The position numbers and the translations under genes are program-made. DNA of 64,000 bases. Source: Macrostomum hystrix (lineage: Eukaryota; Platyhelminthes; Macrostomidae). The stretch covers positions 4,075,001 through 4,139,000 of the forward strand of contig CATNEN010000038.1 of NCBI GenBank assembly GCA_950097015.1, read 5' to 3'. This document shows, one piece after another, positions 35,121-46,719 of this stretch (its first letter is position 1; each line of letters begins with the position of its first letter). The notes under the pieces were generated by a model. The model made no database searches and had not been told where the DNA came from. It saw only the letters and a program-made list of their open reading frames with translations.

Positions 35121-35434
35121 CAGGGGTCGGCAAACTTATTGGCGTTCTGGCCACTGAGAGAACCTAAAATACGTCAGCGGGCCGCGTTGACGTAGGAATA
35201 TGAGAAAGGAGAAAGATAAGGGGGAGATGAGACACAAGAGAGATAAGACACGGGACAGATGAATCAAGGGAGAGATGAGACCGAGAAGAGATGAAACTCT
35301 CTATCTCCAGATGAGAGAGAGATGAGACAGGGGAAAGATAAGACAGGATACTGTAGGTGTTAGAAGGGGCAGCGGTCTGCATATCGGAGCTTCGAGGGCT
35401 GCATCTGGCCCACGGGCCGGAGTTTTCTAACCTG
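35121..35434. mobile_element. hAT-like MITE, degenerate
   Basis: It begins CAGGGGTCGGCAAACTTATT and ends ...CCCACGGGCCGGAGTTTTCTAACCTG. The reverse complement of the right end (CAGGTTAGAAAACTCCGGCC) aligns with the left end, giving imperfect terminal inverted repeats of the CAGGGGTCGGCAAACT type known from hAT elements. The interior is a GAGAGATGAGAC-like purine repeat, with no transposase. Flanking 8-bp target duplications are not identical, so the element is old or its ends are misplaced. Confidence 0.6.
35210..35350. repeat. Imperfect GAGAGATRAGAC purine repeat inside MITE
   Basis: About ten variants of AGAGATGAGACA / AAGATAAGACAGG at irregular spacing lie in the middle of the MITE-like element. 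Confidence 0.8.
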
Positions 35435-35532
35435 CTTATTCGCTTTTAACGCCTGGCGAGCTGAGCTGATCGCGATTGGCCAACTTGAAGCTTCCGCTGT
35501 GGCTGCGCTTGATATCGGCTTAATTCACCGTC

Positions 35533-35723
35533 ATGTTTTCGCTGTTGAATGTCCCAGCCGCTCGTCGGTATCGGCAGGGTGAGTCAATATTTTTATTAAT
35601 TCTAAACAAATCTGCGTTTTTTATATGGCAAACTGTCACTAAATCTTTTTTTCAGTGCATTCGAAAGCCAACGCAGCCCTCCAGGAGGCGGAGGCGAAAA
35701 ATCAGAAGTCGGAAAGACTGTAG
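35533..35723 (+). CDS. Possible 37-residue micropeptide, two exons
   Basis: ATG at 35533 in a plausible context (CCGTCATG). Exon 35533..35578 ends at a consensus donor (CAGG|GTGAGT), exon 35656..35723 starts after TTTTTTTCAG, and the join is phase 1 and in frame to TAG. The product has a hydrophobic start (MFSLLNVPAARRYRQ) and a charged helical end (ALQEAEAKNQKSERL). No family is recognised. It could instead be the 5' leader of the kinase gene 570 bp downstream. Confidence 0.4.
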
Positions 35724-36293
35724 CCACCTCAGACCCATAACAATTCAGTAGTCCATGCAGATCAGCACAATAGGTGACCTTAACAGGACAGGCGAAGCAT
35801 TTCTAATTCTCTATCGCTTTGAAAATTAGTAAAATATAAACTAACATGGCAAGTTTATCAAGTTTAACTTCCTGCAGAACATTTTCACTAGCTGCCACCA
35901 CCAGAGGAACGATAAAATCTCGTTTATACTCAGTAATTAATCACCGTAACTTAACTGTCTGTATTATTATGTGCTTCAATGTGGACTATCGTATTTGGTT
36001 TTACCTATAAATTTCCTAGAACAACATATCAAGCTCGTTAAAAAAGCTCGTAGATTGTGTATGTTCAGAAAAATCAGTACAATCAATCTAGATTTTCTGT
36101 GTCAGCTCGTTAGACTCCTTAGTTTTTATTAGAGTTCTCTTATGATTACTACAAGCTACCTTGTACTGCAAGTCGTTAGTTATCCATCCGCTTGTACTAC
36201 CTTGTTATCCATCCGCTTGTACTACCTTGTTATCCATCCGCTGTATAATTGAATCATTTTTCAGCACTTACAAAGACGTAAATAAAACCAGTC
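35724..36293. other. Flank of kinase paralogue 1
   Basis: AT-rich. It ends with an acceptor (ATTTTTCAG at 36256-36264), 29 nt before the ATG, indicating a spliced 5' UTR or a spliced-leader site. Confidence 0.5.
36177..36241. repeat. 25-bp tandem repeat, about 2.5 copies
   Basis: GTTATCCATCCGCTTGTACT plus ACCTT is repeated perfectly upstream of kinase paralogue 1. Confidence 0.95.
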
Positions 36294-38833
36294 ATGACGG
36301 AAGGCCGCAGCGAGCGAGACTTTCAGAGGTTCATGACCGACAAGAAGGTTGAATTAGAAAAGTTTTATGACAAACTCGAGCTGTTGGCTGCACCAGAGCT
36401 GGCCAGAAGAATAGTCAGCAGCAGTGAAAAAATGCAAAACCTGATGCGCGCACTGCAAATTCTGATGAATGATCTTTATGGGGACATGGAGCAGCTGCAG
36501 CTGAGCGAGCCGCAGCTGGCGCAGCACCGTCAGCAAGTCAGCCAGCTGATGGCCAGGCGCTCAAAGCTGTTGGAAGGTCTCAGTCGCATTTGCGTCGAGA
36601 TCTACAGGCTACAGTCTGATGCGTGCTTCAGCAAGCCCGAGCTAGAAAGCGTTAACAAGCTGCAGTCGCACTCACTTTACTTTGTGACAGCAAACTTCCA
36701 CAACTTCACCGACAGTAGCCTTGAATTCTGCATCGCGCTCTCCCGCATCCAACTTCTGTTCCAGGATTTTGTTAAGCCAATGCTGGTGCTTTGGTACGAA
36801 AAACATGAGGACGTCAAAGGCTGTCTTCGAGCTGTCACAGCGTCAATCGGATTTATGTACAACATGCTTTACCGAAGCAATCCTGAGATCCACAGGGCTC
36901 TAGCGGGCTTGAATGTTGCTGTGGCGGTGATTCCTTACCTGAAAAGCTCAATCCTATCAGTACAGACTTCAGCGCTGCTGCTCATCGCATTCGCTCTCGA
37001 CGAGAGCAAGGCGAGCATGTACGGCACCGCCAGGGAGGCGATGGAGTATCTCGTGAGTTGCCTCAGAGAGTCGCTTGACTCAGACGGCAGAAGATCTCAA
37101 GGCTACCACATCTCAGAGCTGACCATCTGCCTGAACCGTTTGGCTCTCAACGACTCCAACAAGCGGCTCTTGGTGAAGCTGGAGCTGCTCCCTGTACTTC
37201 GTAGGATGTGCAGCGGCGACCGAGACGATGACATCGTCGCTGCGTTGGACATTCTGAGCACATTAAGCCGTTTGGCAGAAAATCGTCCTTCAATTGAGCA
37301 GCAGTTCTTGGACGTTCTCGCCAAACTGTTTTCCAGCTCGAAGCGGAACAGCAAAACGGGCGACTTTTTACGAAATTACCGCGCATTGCGGGTCAGTGTA
37401 GCTCGTTGTAAATTAGCATAGTAATTTAAATTTAGTTTGACGCATTTTTTATGCTTCTAATGACTGCTTCATCAATATTCATCACACGGAACAAACTAAT
37501 AAAGGACGTCGACGAGAACCTCGGCGGGCGAGTTTCACGCTGCCATGTCGAGGCCAATCATAAAGGTCCTGCACAGATGCAACACGCATTGGGTCTCGTG
37601 GATGCGCTCAAGAGGCTACAGGTTGATGTAAGACATTTTTTAACGCAAATTATATTATTTATCAAGCCATTTTGAAATTTAGGCAATGTACGGGATAAAC
37701 ATTTTGCAATTAAAAAAGTCTGCATTGGACAGCATGCACTATCTAGCACCCACTCCATGATGCTCCTGTATGAGTAAGAGACGCACCAAGCACGCAAATA
37801 TATTTTCCGAACGCATTAGGCCGCTGCTAAAGCCGTTCCAACACCGCAGATAGCATCGCAGCGACAGCCATCACCGCCACTGAAGTCACTGGCTGACGAA
37901 GCTCCTAGCTTGGACGCGAGCTTCACCTCCTGGGACTTTGTGCAGGAGAATGACAAGAAGAAGTGCATTGGAGCCGGTGGATTCGGCAAGGTGTTCGAGG
38001 CATTCACAGACCGGCACCAGTTCATTGCAGTCAAGGTCATCAAGCCGCTTCTGCAGATGACTCCGGAGGCGCAGCGGAAAATCTTTGAGCAGGAGAAGCG
38101 AGCTCTCGAGCTGCTCACCAAAGTCACACACAGAAACGTCGTTCGCTTCCTCAAAGCTGAGGAGAAGGCCGGCAAATACTTCATCTTCTGTGAGCTGCTG
38201 TCCGGCTGCACCATTGAGCAGCTGATGATGCGACAGGGAAAGCCTATCGACGAAGATGGAATTCGCAAGTTCATCGGACAGGTTGGTGGCAGTGTTTTCA
38301 ATGTGTGCTCAAATGACTAACTCATGCGAGCAGAACATCACCGAGTGTCACGACTCACTCTGCAGACGTGCTCAGCGCTGTCCCACCTGCACGGCCTCAC
38401 CAACCCGATCATCCATCGCGACATCAAGTCGTCGAATCTCATGCTCACCTACTCGGGCACAGTCAAGCTCATCGACTTCGGCTTCGCACGGGAGATCTTC
38501 ACGTCGAAGATGGTCACTCACCAGCAGTGCGGCACTCTGCACTTCATGGCTCCAGAAATCCTCACTGCCGAGGATGAGGTGGCGTACACACCAAAGACCG
38601 ACATGTGGGCGGTCGGCTGCACCGCGTTCGAGATGGCCACACGCGAGCCGCCGAATGCCGACGTGAGGCAGATCTTCCGGCTCGCTGTCCTCGTCTCGAC
38701 CAAGCCCATGCCGCAGCTGCCACAGTCAGTGAGCAGCTCGCTGCGGGACTTTTATCGGGTGTGTGTCCAGCAGGAGCCCAGAGACAGGCCGACCGCGAGC
38801 GAGTTGGCGAGACACCGCTTCCTTGCTGGCTAG
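36294..38833 (+). CDS. ARM-like repeat plus STE11/MAP3K-like kinase, paralogue 1 (no NHR)
   Basis: Four exons, 36294..37391, 37505..37627, 37820..38281, 38366..38833, all phase 0, total 716 aa. Residues 1-366 are all-helical with armadillo-like pairs (PYLKSSILSVQTSALLLIAFAL; LDILSTLSRLAEN). The kinase domain follows: glycine loop GAGGFGKV at 458-465, Lys479 in AVKVIKP, HRDIKSSN with Asp580, DFG Asp598, and FMAPEIL. DMWAVGCTAFEMATREPP and the RDRPTASELARH end are typical of STE11/MAP3K kinases. All catalytic residues are present, so it should be an active cytosolic Ser/Thr kinase; its partners are unknown. The kinase-domain intron is 84 bp with a CTAAC branch point. It lacks the 549-nt NHR exon of the second paralogue; only 192 bp of intron is in that position. 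Confidence 0.9.
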
Positions 38834-40453
38834 GACGAAGTTAAAGTCTGTTGAGGTATAACTTCAACTGACCAAGCGCAGTTTGATTGTCTCCGTCAGG
38901 TTGATCGATGGTTTGATTACAAGATAAAGTGTATAAGGCGATATGAAATCGAAAGATAAGATGACATTATAATTCATCAGCATGATGTTATCCTTGGTTT
39001 CAGGCGCATTATGGATCGGAAATGTTTTTTTATTCTATTGTATTGTGTTGTTTTTTAATCCATTATTACTGAAACTTATGGAGATCGCACAAATTTGCTT
39101 TCTCAAACTATACATGTACCAATATTCGGCTGTACAAATCTTTCTTGTCCTTTATTCACGTCGGATGATTTAGGATGATGGTTAGTCGTATTGTTCATAA
39201 TTGTGTTTTAGGAGCTGTGTTATATGTACAAATATATTCTAGATTATGTGATAAGTCGATTGAAGTTTACCATGTTGATGAGTTGACTTGTGTCTCCTTA
39301 CAGAACAGAATAGAAATTATGGTGTAGTAATAGCCTGTACGAGCCTGTTCTCTCGTATGTCCTCTATTTCACCTGAAGTGAGCACCACAGGCATATACGA
39401 GTATTATCTGTGGTGAGCGCTAGAAACGTCTCTTAAGGCAATTTTCGAATCGTGTTACATAGTTGTATTCACATTTTTGTCATCTTGTCAGGAAAATGTA
39501 CGCATGGAGGTCCATGGTGGAAAATCCTTAGGCGCCAAAGCCTTTCATTGAATCGAAACACAGAGTGCATTCGATGAATTGAGATGCGGATAAAATTGTT
39601 GATCATTTTCCCTTTGCATAATCAACTAATTGTGTTTTTTTTCATTCTCACCATGGACAACTTATGTCTGCGTACGCCTAAGTGAAATCATGTAGAAAAC
39701 AAAAAAATGCGATTACAGCATAGCCTATTTTTTGTTGTTTTCTTTTGTGCAGTTCTTCGTTTGATCTGATTTTTAACTTGTAAGCAGATTTTTTACCTAA
39801 TTAATTCTTACTACACTATCGATTAATTCCTGAAAAATGGAGAGTTTTTGTTAAGTATCGTTTATTATAATATTAAAATAAACAGCTTTCATTCCCTATT
39901 CACCTTTGGTATTAATTTTTAGCTCTGATTAAATAAAATTTAGCCAAAAATGTTATGCTTTCAGTAGAGAAGCAGAAGTTTCATGTCTAGGATGGCTAGC
40001 ACAATCTGGGGAATCTGGAGAACAATCTTTTTCCCACTGGGGAAAGACCACATGACCAACTTCACGATAGCTCCCAAAACGAATGATAGATTTTAGTGAA
40101 AGTCCACCATTTCGGTCAAAATTTTCCGCCCTTCCCGCAATCAACTAATTTTCATGCCCTCCGAGTCTGCATCATGTGGATTTCATGAAGAAATTAGAGT
40201 AGAACGGAAAATTTTTGTCCGTGATTTTTTTGCGATAGGTTGAATATTTTGGAACAGGTCAAGAAAAAAGGTTTTTGAAATACCCCAGTGGTCGTTCTAC
40301 TAGCTGTAAATATCCTTGATCTGGAGAATCATTAGCTTTCAAACATACATGTTTGATTTATGTTTGATTTATGTTTGACGCAAATAAAAGTAAGACAACT
40401 CACTTATCTTTGCAGCATTATTGCGTGGACCACGAACGCACAGAAGAGCAGCG
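38834..40453. other. Intergenic between kinase paralogues
   Basis: AT-rich. It holds a diverged copy of repeat family A at about 39990-40320. An acceptor CTTTGCAG ends at 40415, 38 nt before the next ATG. No gene was seen. Confidence 0.6.
39990..40320. mobile_element. Diverged copy of dispersed repeat family A
   Basis: It shares AAAGTCCACCATTT, TCAAAATTTTCC, GTCCGTGATTTTTTTGCGAT, GGTTGAATATTTTGG and TTTTGAAATACCCC with the copies at 15.6-15.9 and 20.1-20.2 kb. It is non-coding. Confidence 0.55.
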
Positions 40454-43400
40454 ATGGCGCAAGGCAAAACTGAACGTGATTTCCTTAAGTTCATGGCCGA
40501 GAAAAAGTCTGAGCTGGAAGATTTCTTTAGCACGCTCGAAGTTCTTGTAACGAAAGAGAGGGCTGGAAAAATAGTATCTGACAAAGATAAATTAATAACT
40601 TTGGGACGCTCCCTTCACGCTCTAATGAATGATCATTATGGAAACATGGAGCAGCTGCAGCTGAGCGAGCCGCAGCTGGCGCAGCATCGTCAGCAAGTCA
40701 GCCAGCTGATGGCCAGACGCCCAAAGCTGCTGGAAGGTCTCAGTCGAATATGCATCGACATATATAGGGTGCGGGCTGATGCGTGCTTTAGCAAGACCGA
40801 GCTGGAAAGCGGCAATAAGCTGCAGTCCATTATGTTGTTCTATATAACTGGAAATTTCCACAACTTCACTGACAGCAGCCTGGAATTCTGCCTTTCGCTG
40901 TCTAGAACACCATTTTTCTTCAAAGACTTTGTAAAGCCAATGCTGGGCAGTTGGTTTAACAAGCATGAGATTAACGAGGGTTGCTTCGAAGCAGTTAGCT
41001 CTTCCCTCGGCTTAACGTACAACATGCTGTTCAGGAGCAATCCCGAAATTCTAATGGTCCTTTCAGAAACTAAGGTGGTGGAGTCGGTAGTTCCGTACCT
41101 GAAAAGCTCAATCCTATCAGTACAGACTTCAGCGCTGCTGCTCATCGCATTCGCTCTCGACGAGAGCAAGGCGAGCATGTACGGCACCGCCAGGGAGGCG
41201 ATGGAGTATCTCGTGAGTTGCCTCAGAGAGTCGCTTGACTCAGACGGCAGAAGATCTCAAGGCTACCACATCTCAGAGCTGACCATCTGCCTGAACCGTT
41301 TGGCTCTCAACGACTCCAACAAGCGGCTCTTGGTGAAGCTGGAGCTGCTCCCTGTACTTCGTAGGATGTGCAGCGGCGACCGAGACGATGACATCGTTGC
41401 TGCGTTGGACATTCTGAGCACATTGAGCCGTTTGGCAGAAAATCGTCCTCCAATCGAGCAGCAGTTCTTGGACGTTCTCGCCAAACTGTTTTCCAGCTCG
41501 AAGCGGAACAGCAAAACGGGCGACCTGTTGCGAAATTACCGCTCTTTTAAGGTCAGAAAAAACCACGTTTTCTAAAATTTCCTGCTTCCATCGAGGCGAA
41601 ATTTTCAGAGCCCAACGGATATACTCGTAGTTTAGACAATGCGCAATCTAACGCTTGCATGCAGGAAAATGTGCATAATTTTATGGGAAAGCAGAAGGGA
41701 AACTTTAATTGCTTAACGCAGCTCGTCGAAAGAATATAGAATTTCTCAACAAAAGTCTCACTACATGTGTTAATCAAGGACCTCGATAAGAACCTCAGCG
41801 GGCGAGTTTCCACCGCCGGTGTCGAAACTAGTCAGGATGGGCCTGGACAGAAACAACGTGAGAAGTCTGGTCTAACAGACATGGTCACGAGACTTCGAAT
41901 TGATGTAAGACAATCGCGATTCTATTTTTGAAGCTTTGAAGACACTGAAGTTCATTGGCTAGCAATAAGTGTTGCAACGATATTAAATATTGTTGTGACG
42001 CACACCTCATCCCTGCCCTATCATTTTCTCACCTCTTTCTCGTTCCCTGCCCCGCCGGTCGGCTTGCATGCCCACCCAATTTATTTATCGATCGCCCCGG
42101 CCTACCCCTATTTGTTGTATGTACATCTCACCTGCCCTGCGTGCTCTCTTAACCCCCTGTTGTTTTGTCTCTAAAGCCCCGGAGTTCTGTGTGTGCCGAC
42201 CTAGCCATATAGCTGTGCCCAGCTAATTAGACCCCGCAAAACTCTCGTCCGTCCACCCGTTACCCTGTTTTAATATACTAGTGCGAAAAAACTCGACCGG
42301 CCACCATTGCATCAGTCGAGACACTGTGAGTCGGTTGTTTCTCTCTGTCATTCTGACGCGGGTAGAGCGGCGCTTTTCTGGGGACCTGGGGACTCGCAGC
42401 TTACCCAACCTAGCTATAGGCCTACCTGCACATGTAGGTGACTCACAACAATATTCTAACGTATCTTAATTTATATTTTCCCAGGGCGAGGATGGTTCTG
42501 CGATTCTGCGATTCCATCCCCAAACTGGAGCGAACATCCAGCTGTCACGTGATCGTCTGTGCGCCACCCGACGCAACGCAGAGTTCTGTTGTAGCGAAGC
42601 CCTGGTGTTTAGCAGTAGACCCCTGAGAGAGAATGAGACTCTCACGTGGAAGATTGAAAACAATGATTGCAACACATGGCTAGGTAGATTTAGCTTTGGA
42701 GTGACAGATGCTGACCCAGCGGGTCTGCAGCCGCTGCCAAGTACTTTTGATGAGTTAGAAAGGCTATGGGGAATTTGGTTTGAAAACACGATTATAGTTG
42801 CGTACAAAACCTGTGAAAACCTGGACATTGTCAGCTTGGGTGTAAAGTCATCGGAAACTGTTGGTGTTAGGCTATGCGGCGCCTCTAGCGAACTGCAGCT
42901 CTTCCACAATGGCAACCAGATCGACGTCGGGAAACCAGTGAAAGTGCCGCTGACGACTCCTCTGTGGGCTGTGCTCGATGTCTATGGGCCCTGCACCCAG
43001 GTGTCGATACTGCCGAACGACACGGCAGGTCAGGTGAGACCGATTTTTGTTAGCTTTTGCATTTTTTCTAATTAACATATGTGAATGCTGCACAGAAAAA
43101 CGATTGCTACAATCATGCTATTTCGAAAGGAAGTTGCAGAGAGACAATACCAACAGCGATTGCCACCAGACAATTCGCCGGCTGACGAGGCTCCTAACTT
43201 GGACGCGAGCTTCACCTCCTGGGACTTTGTGCAGGAGAATGACAAGAAGAAGTGCATTGGAGCCGGTGGATTCGGCAAGGTGTTCGAGGCATTCACAGAC
43301 CGGCACCAGTTCATTGCAGTCAAGGTCATCAAGCCGCTTCTGCAGATGACTCCGGAGGCGCAGCGGAAAATCTTTGAGCAGGAGAAGCGAGCTCTCGAGC

Positions 43401-44122
43401 TGCTCACCAAAGTCACACACAGAAACGTCGTTCGCTTCCTCAAAGCTGAGGAGAAGGCCGGCAAATACTTCATCTTCTGTGAGCTGCTGTCCGGCTGCAC
43501 CATTGAGCAGCTGATGATGCGACAGGGAAAGCCTATCGACGAAGATGGAATTCGCAAGTTCATCGGACAGGTTGGTGGCAGTGTTTTCAATGTGTGCTCA
43601 AATGACTAACTCATGCGAGCAGAACATCACCGAGTGTCACGACTCACTCTGCAGACGTGCTCAGCGCTGTCCCACCTGCACGGCCTCACCAACCCGATCA
43701 TCCATCGCGACATCAAGTCGTCGAATCTCATGCTCACCTACTCGGGCACAGTCAAGCTCATCGACTTCGGCTTCGCACGGGAGATCTTCACGTCGAAGAT
43801 GGTCACTCACCAGCAGTGCGGCACTCTGCACTTCATGGCTCCAGAAATCCTCACTGCCGAGGATGAGGTGGCGTACACACCAAAGACCGACATGTGGGCG
43901 GTCGGCTGCACCGCGTTCGAGATGGCCACACGCGAGCCGCCGAATGCCGACGTGAGGCAGATCTTCCGGCTCGCTGTCCTCGTCTCGACCAAGCCCATGC
44001 CGCAGCTGCCACAGTCAGTGAGCAGCTCGCTGCGGGACTTTTATCGGGTGTGTGTCCAGCAGGAGCCCGGAGACAGGCCGACCGCGAGCGAGTTGGCGAG
44101 ACACCGCTTCCTTGCTGGCTAG
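40454..44122 (+). CDS. ARM-like repeat plus NHR plus STE11/MAP3K-like kinase, paralogue 2
   Basis: Five exons, 40454..41551, 41779..41904, 42485..43033, 43130..43570, 43655..44122, all phase 0, total 893 aa. Residues 1-366 match paralogue 1 at equal length. Residues 409-591, a single exon, are a Neuralized homology repeat: FHPQTGANIQLS, ATRRNAEF, ALVFSSRPLRENE, FGVTDADPAGLQPLP, then VGVRLCG and LWAVLDVYG. NHR domains mediate protein-protein or lipid contacts in Neuralized E3 ligases. The kinase domain has GAGGFGKV from residue 635, Lys656, HRD Asp757 and an intact DFG. The kinase part is nearly identical to paralogue 1, including its intron, with PGDRP in place of PRDRP. The acceptor at 43129 (TTTCGAAAG) is the least certain boundary. 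The earlier GTG/TTG codons upstream of 40454 are 5' UTR. Confidence 0.9.
41905..42484. other. Intron before the NHR exon
   Basis: A 580-bp intron with a pyrimidine-rich middle (about 42000-42180). No repeat or ORF of note. It ends ATTTTCCCAG. Confidence 0.7.
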
Positions 44123-46719
44123 GACGAAGTGGAAGCCATTTTGAAGCTGATGAGATAAGTTGTCACTTGTGTTAGTGCTTTCTTAGAATTATTAGTTACG
44201 GATATTTAGGCGTTTGAAGTTTATTAAATAACCAGTCTAGACCAGATGCGTGGTGGACAGAAGTACTGCGTTATCTTTGCACTATTCGATGCCATGTTTT
44301 TTGATTGCCAATTTTTTTCCAGATATCTTTGTCAGAGCCATGCTCGCATGCGAGTGCTATGAGCAGCTGTGCCAATTTTTGTGTGCACAGCCTTCAGTTG
44401 GGGTACTTTGTTTTATTCCAGCCGACAATTTTATTATTTTTTGTAACTAAAGGAATTCATCGCTACATGGCCAGTTTGACGGTTTTTAGTTGCTATCGCT
44501 TCTACCATGAGCACAGGTGCGTCCGACACTGATTGTGAACTGCAGGTTTACCGGACACACGTTACTTTTCTACGTGCAGTATTATGAAATTTATAAGACC
44601 AAATCTGATGCCTTTTTGATTATTAATTCGTGCTTCAAAAAAGCTCTTTTTGCTAAGTCTTCATTTCTCTCAAATCCTGATTTGTTTAATTGCGATTTTA
44701 TCACGAGTACTTACGAGTTTGTAGTGAAAAATTTTCCCTTCAAGTTTACATTGAAACAAACCAAAAGAAATTGATAATAAAGAAAAGCGTGGGAATAAAT
44801 TTTAGGTATATTTTAAATATTCTATCCTCCGCCAAATTGTATATCAAACAAGTGTGAAAATGTTGCTTGACGTGCGTCAATGTTGTTGAAAGCTGGACAA
44901 AAATGTAGAGCATTGCGAAATAACAAAAACGTTCGTTTGCTCATAGCTCGTAATGCCACTCACCTAATTTTAAACTAACTTTTGAAAAACAGTGATGGTA
45001 ATTAGGTTACAGTATGTAAATAAAAAAATTGCAAGACCGAATATCTTTAAGGGTACAGCGCGCACGTTTTCGTTAAAATGCTTGGAGTAACCGCTGAATA
45101 TTACAGCTTTTGTATTTCCTTGAGCAAAAATACCTTTTTAAAAAGGCTGTGGCACAGATCCTACGAGGATCCTCACTGCCAACTACGAGGATGCTCGTAG
45201 AATGACGTCATCAACCTTATGCTACTAATATTTCTTCACTCCAAGAGTAGGCTGAATTGCATATTTACGAGCGTATGAGAACAGTTTAAAGCTGACGAGT
45301 TACAAGGCCAATAGCCTAGCTCTATCGAAACGAAGCATTCATCCTTGTGCAGTACGCAAAGCATTGTGAAATCGACGACTTAGATGAAGAGAAACAAAGC
45401 GAGAACTCCAGATGTGGTGTCGAGTTTAGTTGTTGGCCCATCTGGTGTCTGGACGAAAGTGCAAACAAACTGATTGTCCATGAGCAGATTTGCACAAGGG
45501 CTTTCTTTTAAAATGGAGACATCCTGGAAATGTACGCCAGGAAGAGGTTGCGCCAAGCCCAATGCCTGCGCCCAGGCAGCTGGTTGATGGCGCTATGCAG
45601 CTGCATGCTTGCAGATGTCTGTTGCAGCTTGGATTCCAGACACAGCTTCATCGGTGTACAGTTTCAGTCTTGCTCAGCACAGTTTTATTCACATTAACCA
45701 CGGAAGTTCGAAGCACGTTCGCTGTCGAGATCGCCATCGATAAAAACAGCGCTTTTAAATCGATCTCAAGGGGCAGTGTCCCAGAGGTCTTTAGGGCTGT
45801 TTTAAGGATTCCCTGCGCTTTGAAAGAAGATTAGCAGCAGCCGAGATTACATGATCAGAAACAGCACTGACGTTGGAGGTGAAAGCCTCTTGAGTTTCAG
45901 TTTCGAGATTTCTAAGGTCCGTCCTAAGAAGGAGAGCGCTAGGCTTTTTAACTAAAAAGTAAGACTAAGATCGACCTCGCAATTGACAAGACTTTGATCC
46001 GACTTAATGCAGCTGGTCCGATGCCGGACGATATGTCCGTCAGCAGGCTGAGTTTCCGTTGAAGCCGCCACCGAAAATCATGTCTCGTGTCAGTACGTGA
46101 TCCAGGATGCTCCCAAGAATGTGAGAGTGACCATGAGGAGTAGGCCGCAGTGTGAGAGCGTAGCGTAGACACAGACGAAGCCGTCAAACAGATATCAAGA
46201 GACCCCATTCCATTCGCGTCGATGAAGTCATTTAAGTCGCTTTATTAATGAGCTCCTCTCGTCATACTCGGAACTGGCAACGCAACATTCCTTATCCAAC
46301 TTGTCAACTGACTGTTCCAATGCGAACAATTGATAAAAATCATCGAGAGAAGTGCATCAGCAGCTTTTTTTAAGTCGAAATCATCCATGTACTTCTCGAT
46401 CTAGGTGCCAGTAAGTCCGCTTCTCCATTTCCTTAACTCACCATCCATATAGCACTGTTTCGTAGGACATAGTCTATGGCAGTCTGGTAAGAATGAAACA
46501 GTCACGTAACATTTTGTTCATTCCAATGACATGAGTGTATCCTCGAATATAACCTCGTACCCTCGTATATACACTTAATACGAAAATTTTATTTTGCTAG
46601 ACAAGCAATAAAGAAACAACTAAATATTCTATTTCGGTCACGAATTTTTTTCAGTCATTCTTCGAAGGTTTCTTTGTGCTGAATTTGCGGGGCATATTTT
46701 TTTACATGGCCAAAACACT
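44123..46719. other. Intergenic, no confident gene
   Basis: AT-rich to 45.3 kb. 45.38-46.45 kb is less AT-rich, with interrupted frames on the minus strand, which looks like decayed former coding or transposon sequence; I could not assign a family. Sequence similarity to paralogue 1's flank stops within about 10 bp of the stop codon. Confidence 0.5.

Noticed and set aside
45380-46450. A gene or transposon between kinase 2 and the JMJD8-like gene
   Set aside because: Frames are interrupted in all phases and no family motif was recognised, so only decayed sequence is reported.
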